From Nectonema munidae (taxonomy: Eukaryota > Nematomorpha > Nectonematoida > Nectonematidae), in NCBI GenBank assembly GCA_030549495.1, contig JAUIRK010000908.1:620001-684000 (forward strand): 64,000 bases of DNA, given 5' to 3'. A program made the position numbers and the translations under genes. Below are positions 1 through 12,116 of the stretch, in pieces. The notes beneath the pieces are model-generated. The model saw only the letters and a list, made by a program, of their open reading frames with translations, was not told where the DNA came from and ran no database searches. Positions within the stretch are counted from its first letter, which is position 1; each line of letters begins with the position of its first letter.

Positions 1-176
1 CAAAAGATGCAAGAAGTGTACCATTGATTAAAAAGTTTACTCCGTTCGGTTAGTGTAAATAAAGTTATCGAAACCACTAAAGTTTATAATTGCTATATAA
101 GAAAACATTTTGTTCTAACAGTACCTCAAAGCACCCTCCGAAAATATTATCTTATTGGGTATTTATAGTGTGAGCT

Positions 177-2434
177 TCCACTTTTCCTCCGAACGGTGAC
201 AAACGTGACATTGATTTTCAAGGTGCATATCCTGTTTGCATGCTTATTATTGATAAAAAAATCTAGTTTTTCATCATTCAGTTGTAATCGATATCATTTC
301 TTTTGTTTCTATCTTCTCTCAAGTCTTATTTTCTGTTTGCTGATCAAAATTTGAAAATGTCTATAAAAAAAGCTGGGTGAGTTAAAATTTTGATTTTACA
401 TGTTTTTTCTGAATTTTTTTTCTAGTTTGCTTTAAAAACAATTATTTCACCCCTTTTGCTGTAAATTTATAAAACACTTAACTATTCTACATTTTATAAA
501 ATTGAGTGACAATTCACTCTTCGGTGAATATTTAACTAGAAAATAAATTTCTAGGTTTGAATCCTTGAAAGCATATAATTTATCAACCAACATATTAAAT
601 AATAGATTAACTAGTGAAGTATTTTTTAGATTTTAAGTCACTCATAATAACATTGATCTTGAAGATACGCCAATAATCATACAGCCTCCTCTTGAAAGCG
701 CTGACACTTTTTCTGATCAAGATTCCGAAGTTGAAGATGGAAAAGATATGCCTGCTGATTTAAATCATACCAGGCCGCGTCTTTAGAGAAGCCTTGGAGT
801 AGAATAAGGATAAAGGAAAAAGCAAATGGAAAAAACTTCTTAACACAAATTTTGAAAGCATTATTTCTTTCAACGAAAAATCTAGAATACTGAATTTAAA
901 CGACGTTTCTAAAGATTTTAAATCTTCACATGAGTAGCTTAGAATTTCTTTGAATGATGTTTCCTTGAATTTGATTTTGCATGAATCTAAAATTTACGGG
1001 GAACAAAATAATTTCAATACTCTTTTATCTTTTGACTCTGTTTTGTCTTTTATAGGTGTGCTATATTTGTTGGGTTGTGTTAAATTGCCCCAACGACCTT
1101 TTTTGGGGAAATGAACCCGTTGAATTCAATAATGCTGTTTCAAATGCTATTCGTCGCGATGATTTTGATAGTATACTTAGAACCCTACATTTTGCTGATA
1201 GCCAAGTTACCCCTAGCAATGATAGATTATATAAAATATATTCAAACATTTGAATGCTGTTAGTAAAATTTTTAGTTTTCCTGAAAAAATGAGCATCGAT
1301 GAGACTATTATTCCTAATTTTGGGGCATTTCCTTTTAAACAATTTATAAGAGCTAAGCCTATACGATGGCTATAAGGTTTTGACTTTATGCTCTAGTGTT
1401 GGTATTTACCTGCATAGTATTCCTTATATCGGAAAAAGTACTCAAACTTGTCATTCAAAATTAGGCCAAGGTGCAGATGTGGTTTTACCCTTTTGTCAAA
1501 AGAGAAATTTATATGAAGTCTGTAAAATTTATTATGATAACTTTTTTGGTAGACCTAAATTATATGATGAAATAGAAATAGGTTTTACTATCACGGTGCG
1601 TGAAAATCGGAGCTCCCTTGCTATCAGATAAAGGTATGGCAAAAAAAGTCAGAGGAGAAACAGATGCTTCATACCAAATAAATAAATTAATTGTTTTATG
1701 GAATGATAATAAACCGGTTACAGTTATTTCAAATGTATTTGGATTAGAACCAACTTCATATGTTTAAAAGATTGTGTCGTGAAAGTAAAAAAAAGGAAAC
1801 ACGTATATATTCCTATATGTATAGAAGAATTCAATAATTACATGGGATGTGGTGATATATTTGACAAAAATACCTTTGCATACAGGATTAGGATAAGATA
1901 TAAAAAATTGCGATAGCCATACTTTTCTTGGACTCTGTCTGTTTTGATGAATAGTGCAAGGAAATTGTATACAAGAGTCAATGACAAAAATTTGAAACGA
2001 TCCAACCGTGAATAAATATGGGTTATAAAGCAAGCTTTTCTATTCGTTATGATCTTTCTCTCACACATTGGCCATGTTAAAACGAAAAACAACATAAATT
2101 TAGGTAAAGAGAATGTGGAAGTGTCTCTAAGTTTTCCTGTGAACGATGTCAAATTCCTTTTCACCTTCAATGTTTCAAAACCTACCATACTGCTTTACAC
2201 CTGTAGGTGATTATTTTTTATACTTTTGCTTTGTGTTGTATTTTATTTAGCATACATAAATGTTTGCCTTTTGTATTTTATCCACCGATATGTGACAAAC
2301 GTCCCCTATTGAATCGCCATTAGAAAATTTTTCGATCGAATTTTCATTCTTTATATAAAATTAATGTAATTTAGTATTAAAACAACAAACCCTTACAAAA
2401 ATATTCGATAAAAATTTACTTCGGAGGGAAAGGG
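177..2434 (+). mobile_element. piggyBac-family DNA transposon, degenerate copy 1
   Basis: The element is bounded by a candidate imperfect terminal inverted repeat: CACTTTTCCTCCGAA at 179-193 and TTCGGAGGGAAAGGG at 2420-2434, which reads CCCTTTCCCTCCGAA on the other strand. piggyBac ends normally begin CCC and abut TTAA. No TTAA flanks survive here, so the exact ends are uncertain. The motif GTGACAAACGT recurs near both ends (about 195 and 2292) in direct orientation. The interior encodes a broken transposase. Length, about 2.26 kb, is normal for the family. Confidence 0.7.
357..2205 (+). pseudogene. piggyBac transposase pseudogene (copy 1)
   Basis: Successive reading-frame pieces match the piggyBac DDE transposase in order. 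An acidic N-terminal tail lies at about 690-785. The HFADSQ-type segment ends near 1250. MSIDETIIPNFGAFPFK at about 1288-1340 carries a catalytic Asp region. YYDNFFGRPKLYDEI and ITVRENR lie at about 1530-1610, an RGE...WNDNKPV block at 1650-1720, and a YICIEEFNNYMGCGD block at about 1810-1860. A short first exon (ATG at 357, MSIKKAG, donor at 377) appears to be joined to exon 2 at 630, in phase. At least one stop and several frameshifts separate the blocks, so it is dead. The Cys-rich tail is not recognisable. Confidence 0.85.
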
Positions 2435-2990
2435 ATATGCAAGGAAGGCTTTTTTGTTAGATCTCTGTACTAATAGAATTCATTTTTAAACGTAAAAAGG
2501 CTGATATAGCGTTAGCTCTTTTTTAAGACTAAAAAGACTAGGGAACTGCATAACTTTTTTTACTTTGAAAAAATATTTTGAAAGCGCAATGTTTTCAGAC
2601 ATTAAATGTTTTTGAGTATTTAAATTATAACTAATAAAATTGTGTTATTTAAGATAATTCTATATTTGTTGTCTCCATAGTCCACACGAGCTTTAAAAAA
2701 GTCCTGCGATAAATTCTGAAAAATAAATGACTTCACGTGTGTTACTTTTAAGTTGTAATACATAAAATATTTAGTGAACATTTTTTAAAGCAAAATAACT
2801 TTTGCATCTGATTTAAATCAAACTTTATTTTTTATCTTTGTCAACTTTTATACCGGTGTCGTAATGTCTATTTTAGGTACAAAAAAGTTGGCCTTTCTAG
2901 CGTTAATAGGTTTAGATTTAGAAAAAAACTAAATAAAATGGCAACGGGATTCAAAATATATTTTTAATAGGCTGATGTAATAGCTTCTAA
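2435..2990. other. AT-rich non-coding stretch
   Basis: I see no gene, repeat boundary or RNA here, only AT-rich sequence between two transposon fossils. Confidence 0.5.
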
Positions 2991-2994
2991 TGTT

Positions 2995-4440
2995 TGTCTT
3001 CTTATTTGGCATGCCTATAAAATTGAGTTTTCAGAATTTTTACGAAGGGCTGAACGATTGAACAAATCCAGGTTTGATAACATAGGAGTGTTTTTGCTAA
3101 ATATTGAAAAGTTTCAAAAAAATATATGTTGTCAAAAAGTCCCATAACATAGGAGAACAGTTGATATTGCCTTGCTGAAAAAGATATATTGAATGTGCTA
3201 AGAAATTTTGAACTTGTAAAGTGAAGATATCTTCCTTTCAAACGATACTGTTTGAAGGGTCTTAGGAGAACTGTCTGATGACAATATCAGAGGTTGTTTT
3301 ATTGATTCGGAATTCGATTTTCAACTTTTTTGTAATTCAGCTTGATGAAACAATGGATGCTGTAAACTTAACTCAGCCTTGCGTTTACGTACAATATGTA
3401 TATGACAAGCATCAAGTAGACAATTTTTTGATTAAATCTTTTTGCAGTCAAACAACAACAAGAGAAATATTTGTCAAAATGGCAGAGGCAGATAATTTCC
3501 AAGTTTGCGTCGACCGAAAGTAGAGGAAAAAACCAATCATTTTCTTAAAGTAGGAAGAAAATAAATAAAAATACACACTTTTTTTCTACAAAATAAGGAA
3601 AAATACAGATTTTTCCTACAAATAATAAAAAATACAATTTTCTTCCTACCAATTTTTTTTCCTACACAATGACCAGATATTAATAAAATCTTTTTTATGA
3701 CTTTATTTTTATATATAAATATAAATTCACCTCAGGATAACTGGTAAAAAAACAATCACCTTTATGAACGGTCAAGGAAAAAAATAAACAAATTTGGATT
3801 TTATTTACCCCTGCAAAGTGGACAATTTTTTACAACACACGTTATCAGAACATCCACTTCGAGTGTGTACTGACCGTGCTCGGGCATGATCTACATAGAT
3901 ACTATAAAAAGAAATCAAGCAATTCCTGCAAAGCAAACCAGGCATGCATGTAGAATTTTCCGATGTCCATTTTCGTATATTCTTATCATTTTTAATGAAT
4001 ATATTTGTGTCTATGAATTCCCTTAAACTTGCGCTGCAAGAAAAAAAGATCACAATACTCCATTGTCATAAAAAATACAATCAATTTATCAAAAACCGGT
4101 TTATAATCTCGATTAGTAATCTGCCCTCAGAAGACTTCTTAATTCAAGAACACTTTATTGATTTGATTAGTTTGAGGAGATGCAAAAAATGTTTTTTGTG
4201 AAATGTCTCAAAGCGATTTAAATAAGATAGCCCTGTGCTGGTGTTGTAAGGATGGCTTTGAAAGTTCTGATTTGATTTGCCACTACATATGAGTGTGAGC
4301 AAGGAAATAAAACTAAATTCCGAAAAAGATTGGGAGTGAATAATTATATCAGAGTTGAATTGGCCAAAACAGAGCCAAACATAGACAAATTGGTTTAGAC
4401 AAAGTAGATGCATCCATTTAACATTGATTGGATTATTCAG
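2995..4440 (+). pseudogene. hAT transposase fragment, SCAND3/ZBED5-like
   Basis: Two regions of plus-strand coding similarity remain. At about 3235-3520, a DNTV...LSDDN segment leads into FFVIQLDETMDAVNL and VYVQYVYDKHQVDNFL, the usual first catalytic Asp neighbourhood of SCAND3/ZBED5-like hAT proteins (FSIQLDE-type). At about 3900-4090, FLMNIFVSMNSLKLALQ corresponds to the later helical region of the same family. Between them lies about 350 bp of AT-rich sequence with repeated CCTAC motifs at 3520-3720, probably inserted or rearranged. The catalytic Glu/dimerisation end is missing and frames are broken. No terminal repeats were found. Confidence 0.75.
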
Positions 4441-4529
4441 ACAATTTTTGAATAAACAACTATGTAATTTTTTAGTGCAGTAGTTTATATATTGATTTTT
4501 TTTTGAGACCTCGAGCTATTAAAAATTAG

Positions 4530-6687
4530 AGACCGCCACCCAAAAATTTTTTAAAGTTTGTGAACAACTGTTCTAGCTCAACTAGAGAACAAACTCATTC
4601 ATATATGATAGATCACTACTGATCGCAGCCTTTATCGCTCTTTATTGCCATTTATCAGTTATTGAAACAGATGGTCAGAGTTGTCCTTTCTATCGCAAGA
4701 TATGCTATACTCTATTCAAATGAAGGTTTTATACCATGGCTCAAAAAATATCTCTTTTGTATTTTTGGTTGGGTCGATTCTGTATTTGGTGTTCGAAGGT
4801 TAAAAAATTTTTGTCTTCTAATCTTTAGCTTATCTCTCCGGGGTCACGACAACGATCAAAGCAACTTTCTACAGATTCTTAAGCTTCAAGGTGAATCGGA
4901 TCCATCAATCCTTAAGTGGATAGAAAGAAAACAAGACAAATTTACATTAGCAGCTATTCAGAATGAGATGCTACAAGTTATAGCTTTAAAAATATTGCAT
5001 GACGTTGTTTCGAATAACGGCTATTTCTCCATCATGGTAGATGAGACAACAGATAAATCTAACCGTGATCAAGTTGTTATTGTTATCCGTCATGTTGATG
5101 ATAATCTGGATGTGCACGAAGAGTTTATCGGGCTGTGTATGGTACTATCTATCGATGCTGCAACACTTACTAACGTCATTCTGGATGCATTGGTGAGGAT
5201 GAACATCCCCTTGAGTAAGTGCCGTGGACAGTGCTATGATGGAGCCAGCAACATGTCTGAAGCTAAAAAGGGTGTGGCCGCTAACATCACCAACAAAGAG
5301 ACTAGGGCTATTTTCACGCAATGTTATGGACATGCGCTTAACTTGGCCGTCAATGATACAGTTAAAAAATCGAAGGTCATGCGTGATACCTTCGATACTG
5401 TATTTGAAATGTCCAAACTTATTAAGTATTCTCCTGAGAGGGATACCAGATTCGAACAACTAAAGCGTGAGATGGCACCTGATACGCCTGGATTTCGCGT
5501 GCTATGCCCTACTCGATGGACTGTTAGAGCTGCCAGTTTGAACAGTGTTCTGGAAAACTACTATGTTTTTCAGTTTTTGTGGGAGACATGCTATGATTGC
5601 ACAAAAGATCCTGAAGCCCGTTCCAGGATCTTGGGCGTGAAAAGCCAAATGTAAAGTTTTGACTTTTTCTTTGGTTTCTCTTGGATATGAGATTCCCTGT
5701 CACACAGACAATCTAAGCCGAACACTACAGAAAAAAGATATATCAGCTGCTGAGGGTCAACACTTGACAGAACTTTCGCTGACATCACTATGTAAATTGA
5801 GGTTGGAAGAGTCCTTTAATTCATTCTGGGATTTACTTAATAAAAAACTTGATGAGCTGGATGTTTGTAAGCCGACATTGCCACGACGAAGAAAAATGCC
5901 TATGCGATTCGAAACCGGAAAAGCCTCTCAAGAATTTGCCGTATCAGAGAAAGACTATTATAGACAGCACTATTTCGAAGCTCTGGATCTTGTGGTGAAC
6001 TGTGTAAAAGATCGTTTTAATCAACCGGGCTATCAAGTGTATCGGCATGAAGACGTTATTTTGAAATCTGCACGCGTCGACAATACATACAAAGAAGATT
6101 TGCACTTTGTCTTAAAGTTCTATGGAGATGATCTGGACAAGACTTCTCTTTTTTCACAACTGGATACATTTGCAACCTTCGCACAAAACAGCTTAAATGA
6201 TTTATCAACTGTGTCCATTTCCTTTTTGGTAACTTTAGTGACTCAGATTTCTCCAACTTCCAGACGCCTATTCTCTGAGATTGTAAATTTACTGCGACTT
6301 ATTTTAGTAATGCCAGCCACTAATGCCACAAGTGAAAGAACATTTTCTGCTTTGCGTCGAATAAAGACATATCTTCGTACTACTATGTCACAAGAAAGGC
6401 TGAATCATATGATGATCCTGCATACGCACAGAGAGGCTACAGATGCCTTAAATATTTTTGAAGTTGCAAACGACTTTGTATCAGCACGAGATGGGCGTAC
6501 ATTCATTTTTGGACGCTTAAATTATTTTAATTTAACTTTTAACTAAATACATTGTTTCATTTACATATTTATCAAATAAATCTCATACTTGTAAAATTAT
6601 TTAAGTAAAAATACGTCAGTTACCCCTTAACATTTTTTTTACGATGCAGCTCGCCTCCCCAATGTTATATACTTGCCAACGCCCCTG
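4530..6687 (+). mobile_element. hAT DNA transposon, ZMYM1-like, nearly complete
   Basis: The right end is well marked: read on the minus strand, 6687 begins CAGGGGCGTTGGCAAGTA, a typical hAT terminus. The next 8 bases (6688-6695, GGAAAGGG) would be the target duplication. The matching left end was not found; 4530-4560 (ACCGCCACCC) may be its remnant, so the 5' boundary is a guess. The transposase inside has very few breaks, which makes this one of the youngest elements in the window. Confidence 0.75.
4662..6546 (+). pseudogene. hAT transposase (ZMYM1-like) with one stop and one frameshift
   Basis: The first piece, 330 aa (4662-5654), carries LRGHDNDQSNFLQ (start of the DUF4371-type region), VDETTDKSN (first Asp), YDGASNM (second Asp), CYGHALNLA and CPTRWTVR. 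The second, 295 aa (5659-6546), ends in the hAT dimerisation region MPATNATSERTFSALRR, with the catalytic Glu in the SERTFS motif. The two pieces are separated by a TAA at 5652 followed closely by a shift of frame near 5690. Between ILYSNEG and LSLRGHD there is an extra ~102-bp segment (about 4726-4828) that looks like an intron or insertion rather than protein. The zinc-finger N-terminus is not seen. No host function is implied. Confidence 0.9.
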
Positions 6688-6977
6688 GGAAAGGGTTGTA
6701 TTAGAAGACTCATTGTTGTCAGACCTCATTTATCCGACAGATTATTATTCGACAACCCCACTATCCTATGCGAAATTGATTAGGAGCTACTAATTGTCAA
6801 CATGCCTGTTTCATATCAAATGAATTGGTTAGGTGGATGATTACTCTGTACTGAAATGGCTTAAAATAAATATTAAAATTTTTAGCAACGAAATGTTGCC
6901 AAGATTGATCAGTAACACAAAAAATACACATTATATTCAGTCGATAAAGTAAATTGTTTGAAAATTTATTTAGGATA
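6688..6977. other. Non-coding; possible pogo-like remnant
   Basis: No gene. ATCCGACA and ATTCGACA octamers at 6735-6760 resemble those at 33805-33900 and could be remnants of one pogo-type MITE family. This is weak. Confidence 0.3.
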
Positions 6978-7680
6978 TGGGTCTATGAATTGACATGTAT
7001 GTAGCCGTGAATTTAAATTTGGCCATTTTATTTTATTTTTATTTACTTTCCATGAAATAGAAATTGAAGGTTTAAAAATTTTGGAAAAAATAATATTTGA
7101 TTTCTAGAATAAGACTTGTTTAAATTAGCCCCGTCGCCCAATTCAAGTAGGGAGGTGCAAACCTGATTAAAGGGGAGAGAGCAAAACTGTTCAAGGGGAG
7201 AGGGTAAAACTGTTCAAGGGGAGGGGGCAAAACTGAAAGTGTATACATTTATATATTTCAAGGAAGTTTCAGAGAGGCAAAATAAATCCCAGGGAGACTA
7301 GCTTCCTTTCCTCCTCCCCCCCCCCCCTTATTGATGGGGTTGGTTACAGTAATTAATAGAAATAAACATTTTAAGCTTTAAATTATAGTTCTTATATAGT
7401 TATGCGCTACAAAAAATATTTGCCTCGGTACAAAATGCATGAGCTATTATCCAAATGACTAGCTACATTACTGCTCGTGATCAAATATAGCTTAAATTTA
7501 CATTACTAAAACAAAGAAGTGAACGTTAATGAAAAAAATAGATTTTAAATATTCATTCTAAAACTTATTCTTAAAACAATAAAAGTAATATCGAAATTCT
7601 AATCAGAAGACAAACAAGTCTAACAAATAATACTACAAAAAAAGATATAATTGAGAAAATTATTGGAGGGCGCGCCACTG
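6978..7680 (+). repeat. Dispersed repeat A, copy 1 (probable non-autonomous hAT)
   Basis: Shares landmarks in the same order with 39265-39950 and 43676-44490: a TCTATGAATTGACA...TGTAGCCGT start, a GTCGCCCAA box, a G-rich tract, then GGTTACAGTAATTAATAG and GTTCTTATATAGTTATG. The right end GCGCGCCACTG at 7680 reads CAGTGGCGCGC on the other strand, a hAT-like terminus. There is no coding capacity. Confidence 0.65.
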
Positions 7681-8423
7681 TTTACTGTATACATTTAATT
7701 TAAAGATTAACCAAAATATTTTTAAAATAACAGTTTATTGACTTTGCTTGGGTTTTTTTCTCATCAAAGTTTCTAAAATAACTCATATTTATGAAAATAT
7801 TAAAAAATTTAGCTAAAGTTTAAAATCGTAGTAAAAAAAATAATACTAAAATAAATTAATGCTTCCAAAAACGGAATCCAAAAAAGTAAGAAAAATTGTT
7901 TCTAAAAATATTAAAATATAAATTTTTAAAAAGTTCACACACTTTCTTATCGTTAAATAAAAAAAAACTTTTGATCGTTTTCTATCGTTACCCTTAAAAA
8001 GTTTTCGTTGCTTTTCGTGAATTTTTTGATTTTTTTATAAAATAACAAAAAAAAGGACTTTTGCAATACATCTGTCTTACTCTAAAATATTTTAATAACA
8101 AAAGTCAAGATAATAATAAAATAATTTTGAAACAAAAAGAAAGTTAGTTTTTTTAATTCTTTTTTTAAGAAAAGATCATGTAAATTATGATACAGAAGAA
8201 ATTACTTGTCTCAAAATATTCATTTCCATAGTTTGTCGTTTGAAAAAGTTCCTTCTGAAATCTTAAGGGTTTTTATGAAGATTCAAGTTTTTTATGATGT
8301 TAACATTGAAAAGATGAATGCTTATTTCAAATTAAAAATTAAATTTGGAATATTAAAAAACAAAAAAAAGTTTTAATGACTAGCTTATTTTGGGGAGGAG
8401 TTTTTGCCCAAATGTACCCAATT
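7681..8423. other. AT-rich non-coding stretch
   Basis: Very AT-rich, with many A and T runs. I see no gene or repeat boundary. Confidence 0.5.
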
Positions 8424-8545
8424 ACGTAAGGTAAGGTAAAGATACCGTGGTGTGTTTTCATCAAGGCACAATTACGCTGTTTGGAGTAAAGTAGGTTTGA
8501 TGCTGGGTCGAACCTAAGACCTTGAGTTTTACTCAGGCTTACAAT
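8424..8545 (-). repeat. Dispersed repeat B, SINE-like, copy 1
   Basis: GGTAAGGTAAAGATACCGTG and GTGTGTTTTCAT recur at 18060-18105 (inverted) and 59785-59825. On the minus strand the segment contains GGTTCGACCC, a perfect Pol III B-box match, so it may be tRNA-derived. No clear A box is seen in this copy. Confidence 0.55.
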
Positions 8546-9844
8546 TTACATACATTCAATTAACAAAAAAATCCATCAAATACACATAAGTATATTCTAT
8601 TGTAATAGTATATTCATATTTGTTTTAAATTCTTATTTGCTTTCATAGAGTAATCTATATGATGCCAACTACAATGAATGATTTCTAGAGATTTGCCATT
8701 TGGGCATGAAAATTTCATTTTTTCTATGCTTGTATTTGGTTTAGTTCTTTCGGAGTTTCAATATGTGTTATAAATATTGAAGCTTGATATTTCTAATCTA
8801 TTAAATAGATCTTCAGCATTGTTGCTTTTAGACAACTTATCATATTACTGTAAAATTCTTTGATTTTTCATAAAAGATTTATTTTTAAGGTTCTTAATTG
8901 TTCATTCCATAATATTATGTGTTCAAAACGTATTTTCGAGATTAAAATATATTTTTTATTTTAAAATACTTATTTATTTATATTAAATATACAAAAAATA
9001 TTAAAAAATATGTTTACATTTGAAAACATAAAAAGCTTTACCACACATCAGCACTATCAAAAACAAAAATTTTACACGGTCACGTTCAGCAGTTCTCTGT
9101 CTACCAGGCCACTGCATATGCAGAGCATATCTTTCCCGAATTAAAGTTGGCAAACGTTCATACTGCCGCTTCGGATGCAACGTAATAGAAACGTCATTCC
9201 ATCTAATCTTCATATGTCGTATCTTATCTCTTCATTGCCAAGATCTAAGACCCTGCATATTTTTGCTTATAGATCACCAAAAGCACTCTTACATTTTCTT
9301 TTCGACCCCAACATTATAAAAATGTCTCGCAACCCTTAATGATATGATTGAAACCATCTAGCAATAAGAAAAAACATTATGACAGACTAAATTGGCTCTA
9401 ATTTTATTTTAGAATAACACTGGTACTCCTCGCTATATCTTATCACATCTCCACCTCTCTTAATCCACTCTCAAGTTTACGCAAGGATACCAGCACACGC
9501 TGAAAAGTGCTTTGAAATCTACAAATCTACCTACCTACCTAATATCCCGAGAGATGTTTATATTATTGAAAAATTATTATAAGACTAAACGAAAAATGTA
9601 ATTATAATAACAAAATGCTTCTTAGATCATTTTGTTTGGAATTTTTTGGTTATAGACATTTTGATAACACGAAAGATGAATATAATTATCGGTATTTTTT
9701 GCTACTATATATCAACCAAATGTGAACAAAATAAATTTGAAGAAAAAACGTAAATTTTAATAAAAGATTTTATACTGACAAAGTTTTAATATCAGAAAAT
9801 AATCATTCTATACTAAAAAATTTTAAGTTGTTGGTATCTCATCG
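8546..9844. other. Non-coding stretch
   Basis: No recognisable gene. A 70-codon minus-strand ORF at 9001-9213 (IRWNDVSITLHPKRQYERL...) matches nothing I know and has no exon signals. The rest is AT-rich. Confidence 0.4.
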
Positions 9845-9960
9845 AAGGGAAAAATAAACTTCCCTAGCTGAACAGATGGGAAGGATAATCACAATTGGCA
9901 ATCGAACCTAGAACATTTTGATCTAGACCCCACCCACCTTCCACTAAATACGTTTTCATA
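9845..9960 (-). repeat. tRNA-like SINE fragment
   Basis: Read on the minus strand this contains TAGGTTCGATTGCC, close to a Pol III B box, preceded by a GGTGGGTGGGGTCTAGATC segment. No partner copy was identified in the window, so this is only a suggestion. Confidence 0.3.
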
Positions 9961-10026
9961 TTTGGCCAAATCTAAACAGTATAGGCGGCGCATCAAACAA
10001 CCTACAAACTAAACTAATATATATAT

Positions 10027-10168
10027 ACTAGCCGGTCCCGTGGTCGTTTCTCGCTTCGCTCGAAACAGTGTTTCTCGCTGCGCTCGAAACATAGGATTCT
10101 GGGTAGTGTGTATATTGAGTTGCTAATTCTAATTCGCTTCTCTCAAAACGACCACGGGACCGGCTAGT
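10027..10168. repeat. Short palindromic element with perfect terminal inverted repeats
   Basis: CTAGCCGGTCCCGTGGTCG starts at 10028 and its exact reverse complement ends at 10167. The paired ends are perfect over 22-23 bp and enclose about 95 bp. The interior holds a twice-repeated CTCGCT(T/G)CGCTCGAAACA. A second, degenerate copy of the interior (GCTACGCTCGAAAGATAG... TGAGTTGCTAAT) follows at 10182-10232. There is no coding capacity; it is probably a MITE-like or foldback element. Confidence 0.75.
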
Positions 10169-10319
10169 TTTTTATTGTTTAGGCTACGCTCGAAAGATAG
10201 AATTCTGGGTAATGTGTATTTTGAGTTGCTAATAGTGTTATATGGTATGGTGATCAGTTTTTAGAATATTTGTATCTTTTCTGTGTATTTTTCTATTACA
10301 CCATATAAAAAAAAGGTAT

Positions 10320-10547
10320 TTCAACCAATCAGAATGCTTCAAGCGATACTCACACTACAGATATATGAACTCATCACACATATAAAAACACAAACACAAA
10401 ACATATATAAATAATTTCAACCAATCAGAATGCTTCAAACACATACACACATATAAACTCATCACACCATATAAAAATACACACAAAACATATATAAATA
10501 ATTTCAACCAATCAAAATGCTTCCAGCGACAGACACACACACACACA
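10320..10547. repeat. ~90-bp tandem repeat plus CA microsatellite
   Basis: TTCAACCAATCAGAATGCTT begins at 10320, 10416 and (one mismatch) 10503, giving units of 96 and 87 bp with a truncated third copy. Each unit ends in ACACAAAACATATATAAATA. A (CA)n run at about 10530-10547 follows. The minus-strand ORF across it is only the low-complexity translation. Confidence 0.85.
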
Positions 10548-10594
10548 GACGCTAGCTTATTATAATATATATCATCTTTGAACCAATTGTGTAG

Positions 10595-10730
10595 TTAACC
10601 GGTTAATTACCTGAGTTGAGAATTTCCAGCTTTAAAAAATGTGAATCCTCTGTGTTTATTAATGCTTTTTAATACAAAACTTCTTCTTTACATTAGATAT
10701 CTTCTAATTAATTCCCTCGTTAATCGGTTA
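10595..10730 (+). repeat. MITE family D, copy 1 (TTAA-type)
   Basis: Begins TTAACCGGTTAATTACC and ends CGTTAATCGGTTA. The interior (AATGTGAATCCTCTG...TAGATATCTTC) matches copies at 11313, 23414, 29014 and 48645. TTAA at the ends followed by CC suggests a piggyBac-type non-autonomous element. Confidence 0.65.
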
Positions 10731-11312
10731 GTATTTCGTTTATTTTTTTTATTACTATTCTAGTCCAAATTTAAATGGCAGAAGAGCAAATAGAAAATAT
10801 TTTAAAAGTATTTTTTTGATTAAAAATATATATAAATATTTAGATGCTAATTGTCTTAATTGAATTAGTCATATAAAATAATGTAAATTTTGCAATAGAG
10901 ATCAACCAGATTAAGAAAAAAAATTTATGCAATTAAATGACAAGGTGATACAAAAGGCTAATAAAAGCCGCTGGTTGCACTACCATTTTCTAAACTTTTT
11001 AGAATTTAAAACGAGCATATTAATAGAAAATTAATAATTAACATTTGATTAATAAGATAAATATATTTAACTTAGTATTTACATGTATAATATAATTGTA
11101 AAACAAAACAGATGAAAAAAATCTTTGATTTTTACAGGTATGTTTTATATTGTGCATATATTATACCTTTTATGCAGATGTAAATTAAAAAATTATAAAA
11201 CTTTCTATAGAAGTTTTTATTTTATTACAATCATAATTATTGTTAAAAAGATTAATTTTATATCATTTAATTTGCAATATTTATTTTAATACCTCTGAGA
11301 TAAAAAAAAGCC
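10731..11312. other. AT-rich non-coding stretch between two MITE copies
   Basis: No gene or RNA seen. Confidence 0.5.
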
Positions 11313-11437
11313 TTAACCGGCTATCGACCACAGCCGACATATGTCGACTTTACAGAAATGTGAATCGTCTACGTTTATTAATACAAATCTGCTTTATACT
11401 AGATATCGTCTGGTTATTCTGTTCGTTAACGGGTTAA
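11313..11437 (+). repeat. MITE family D, copy 2
   Basis: TTAACCGGCTATCGACCA at the left and GTTCGTTAACGGGTTAA at the right. The interior holds GTCGACTTTACAGAAATG and TAGATATCGTCTGGTTATT, shared with copy 3. TTAA is present at both ends. Confidence 0.75.
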
Positions 11438-11646
11438 TAAACTAATTACCAAATATAGCCACTTTATAAGAAGTTGTTTGTCTAAATGAAACTTTTTAAT
11501 CAAGGAAGATATGACTAATGAATGAAAAAATTATTATAATTTATAGTCTTTAGTGGAAAAAATAAATAAGATAGATCAGGAGGGGAGAAACTAGAAAAAA
11601 ATTGACAATAAATTTCAGTAGTTCGAATTTATAGATGTCATCTATT

Positions 11647-11758
11647 TTGGGACTAAATTTTCAAAAACTTTTTGCTTGTGTGTTCATTATATTTGAGATT
11701 AAATTTGGGACTAAATTTTCAAAAACTTTTTGCTTGTGTGTTCATTATATTTGAGATT
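11647..11758. repeat. 58-bp direct tandem duplication
   Basis: GGGACTAAATTTTCAAAAAC begins at 11649 and again at 11707. The two units are essentially identical, implying a recent duplication. Confidence 0.9.
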
Positions 11759-12116
11759 TAAAACAGATCTTTTGAATAGTAACTATTTTGTTCAGATTAC
11801 TGTGATCCCAATTGGTCAGCACATGATGGATTGAACTAAATATTTATACAGTCGTACGTTTGTTTTTATTTGAATAAAATTTATGAATCGTAAAAGAGAG
11901 CGAATAATTAAGTTTTACAATAACTTAATTAATTTGTTCTTTCCAATTAAGTTTATTATCAATTAATATTCCTAGAAAATAAAATTTTTCTACCATTTCT
12001 AATTTTTCATTTTCAATGTTTATTGAAATTATTCTTTATCCAATTTGAATATATGATAATACATGTATTTTCTTTTTGTGTACTAATAAAGAAGTTGTTC
12101 TTTGCGGGTATTTTTG

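Noticed and set aside
131-143. Alternative piggyBac left end (GCACCCTCCGAAA)
   Set aside because: Resembles the end motif, but the copy at 179-193 pairs better with 2420-2434; neither has TTAA next to it.
9001-9213. 70-codon minus-strand ORF
   Set aside because: No recognisable family or exon signals; kept only as a note in the surrounding stretch.
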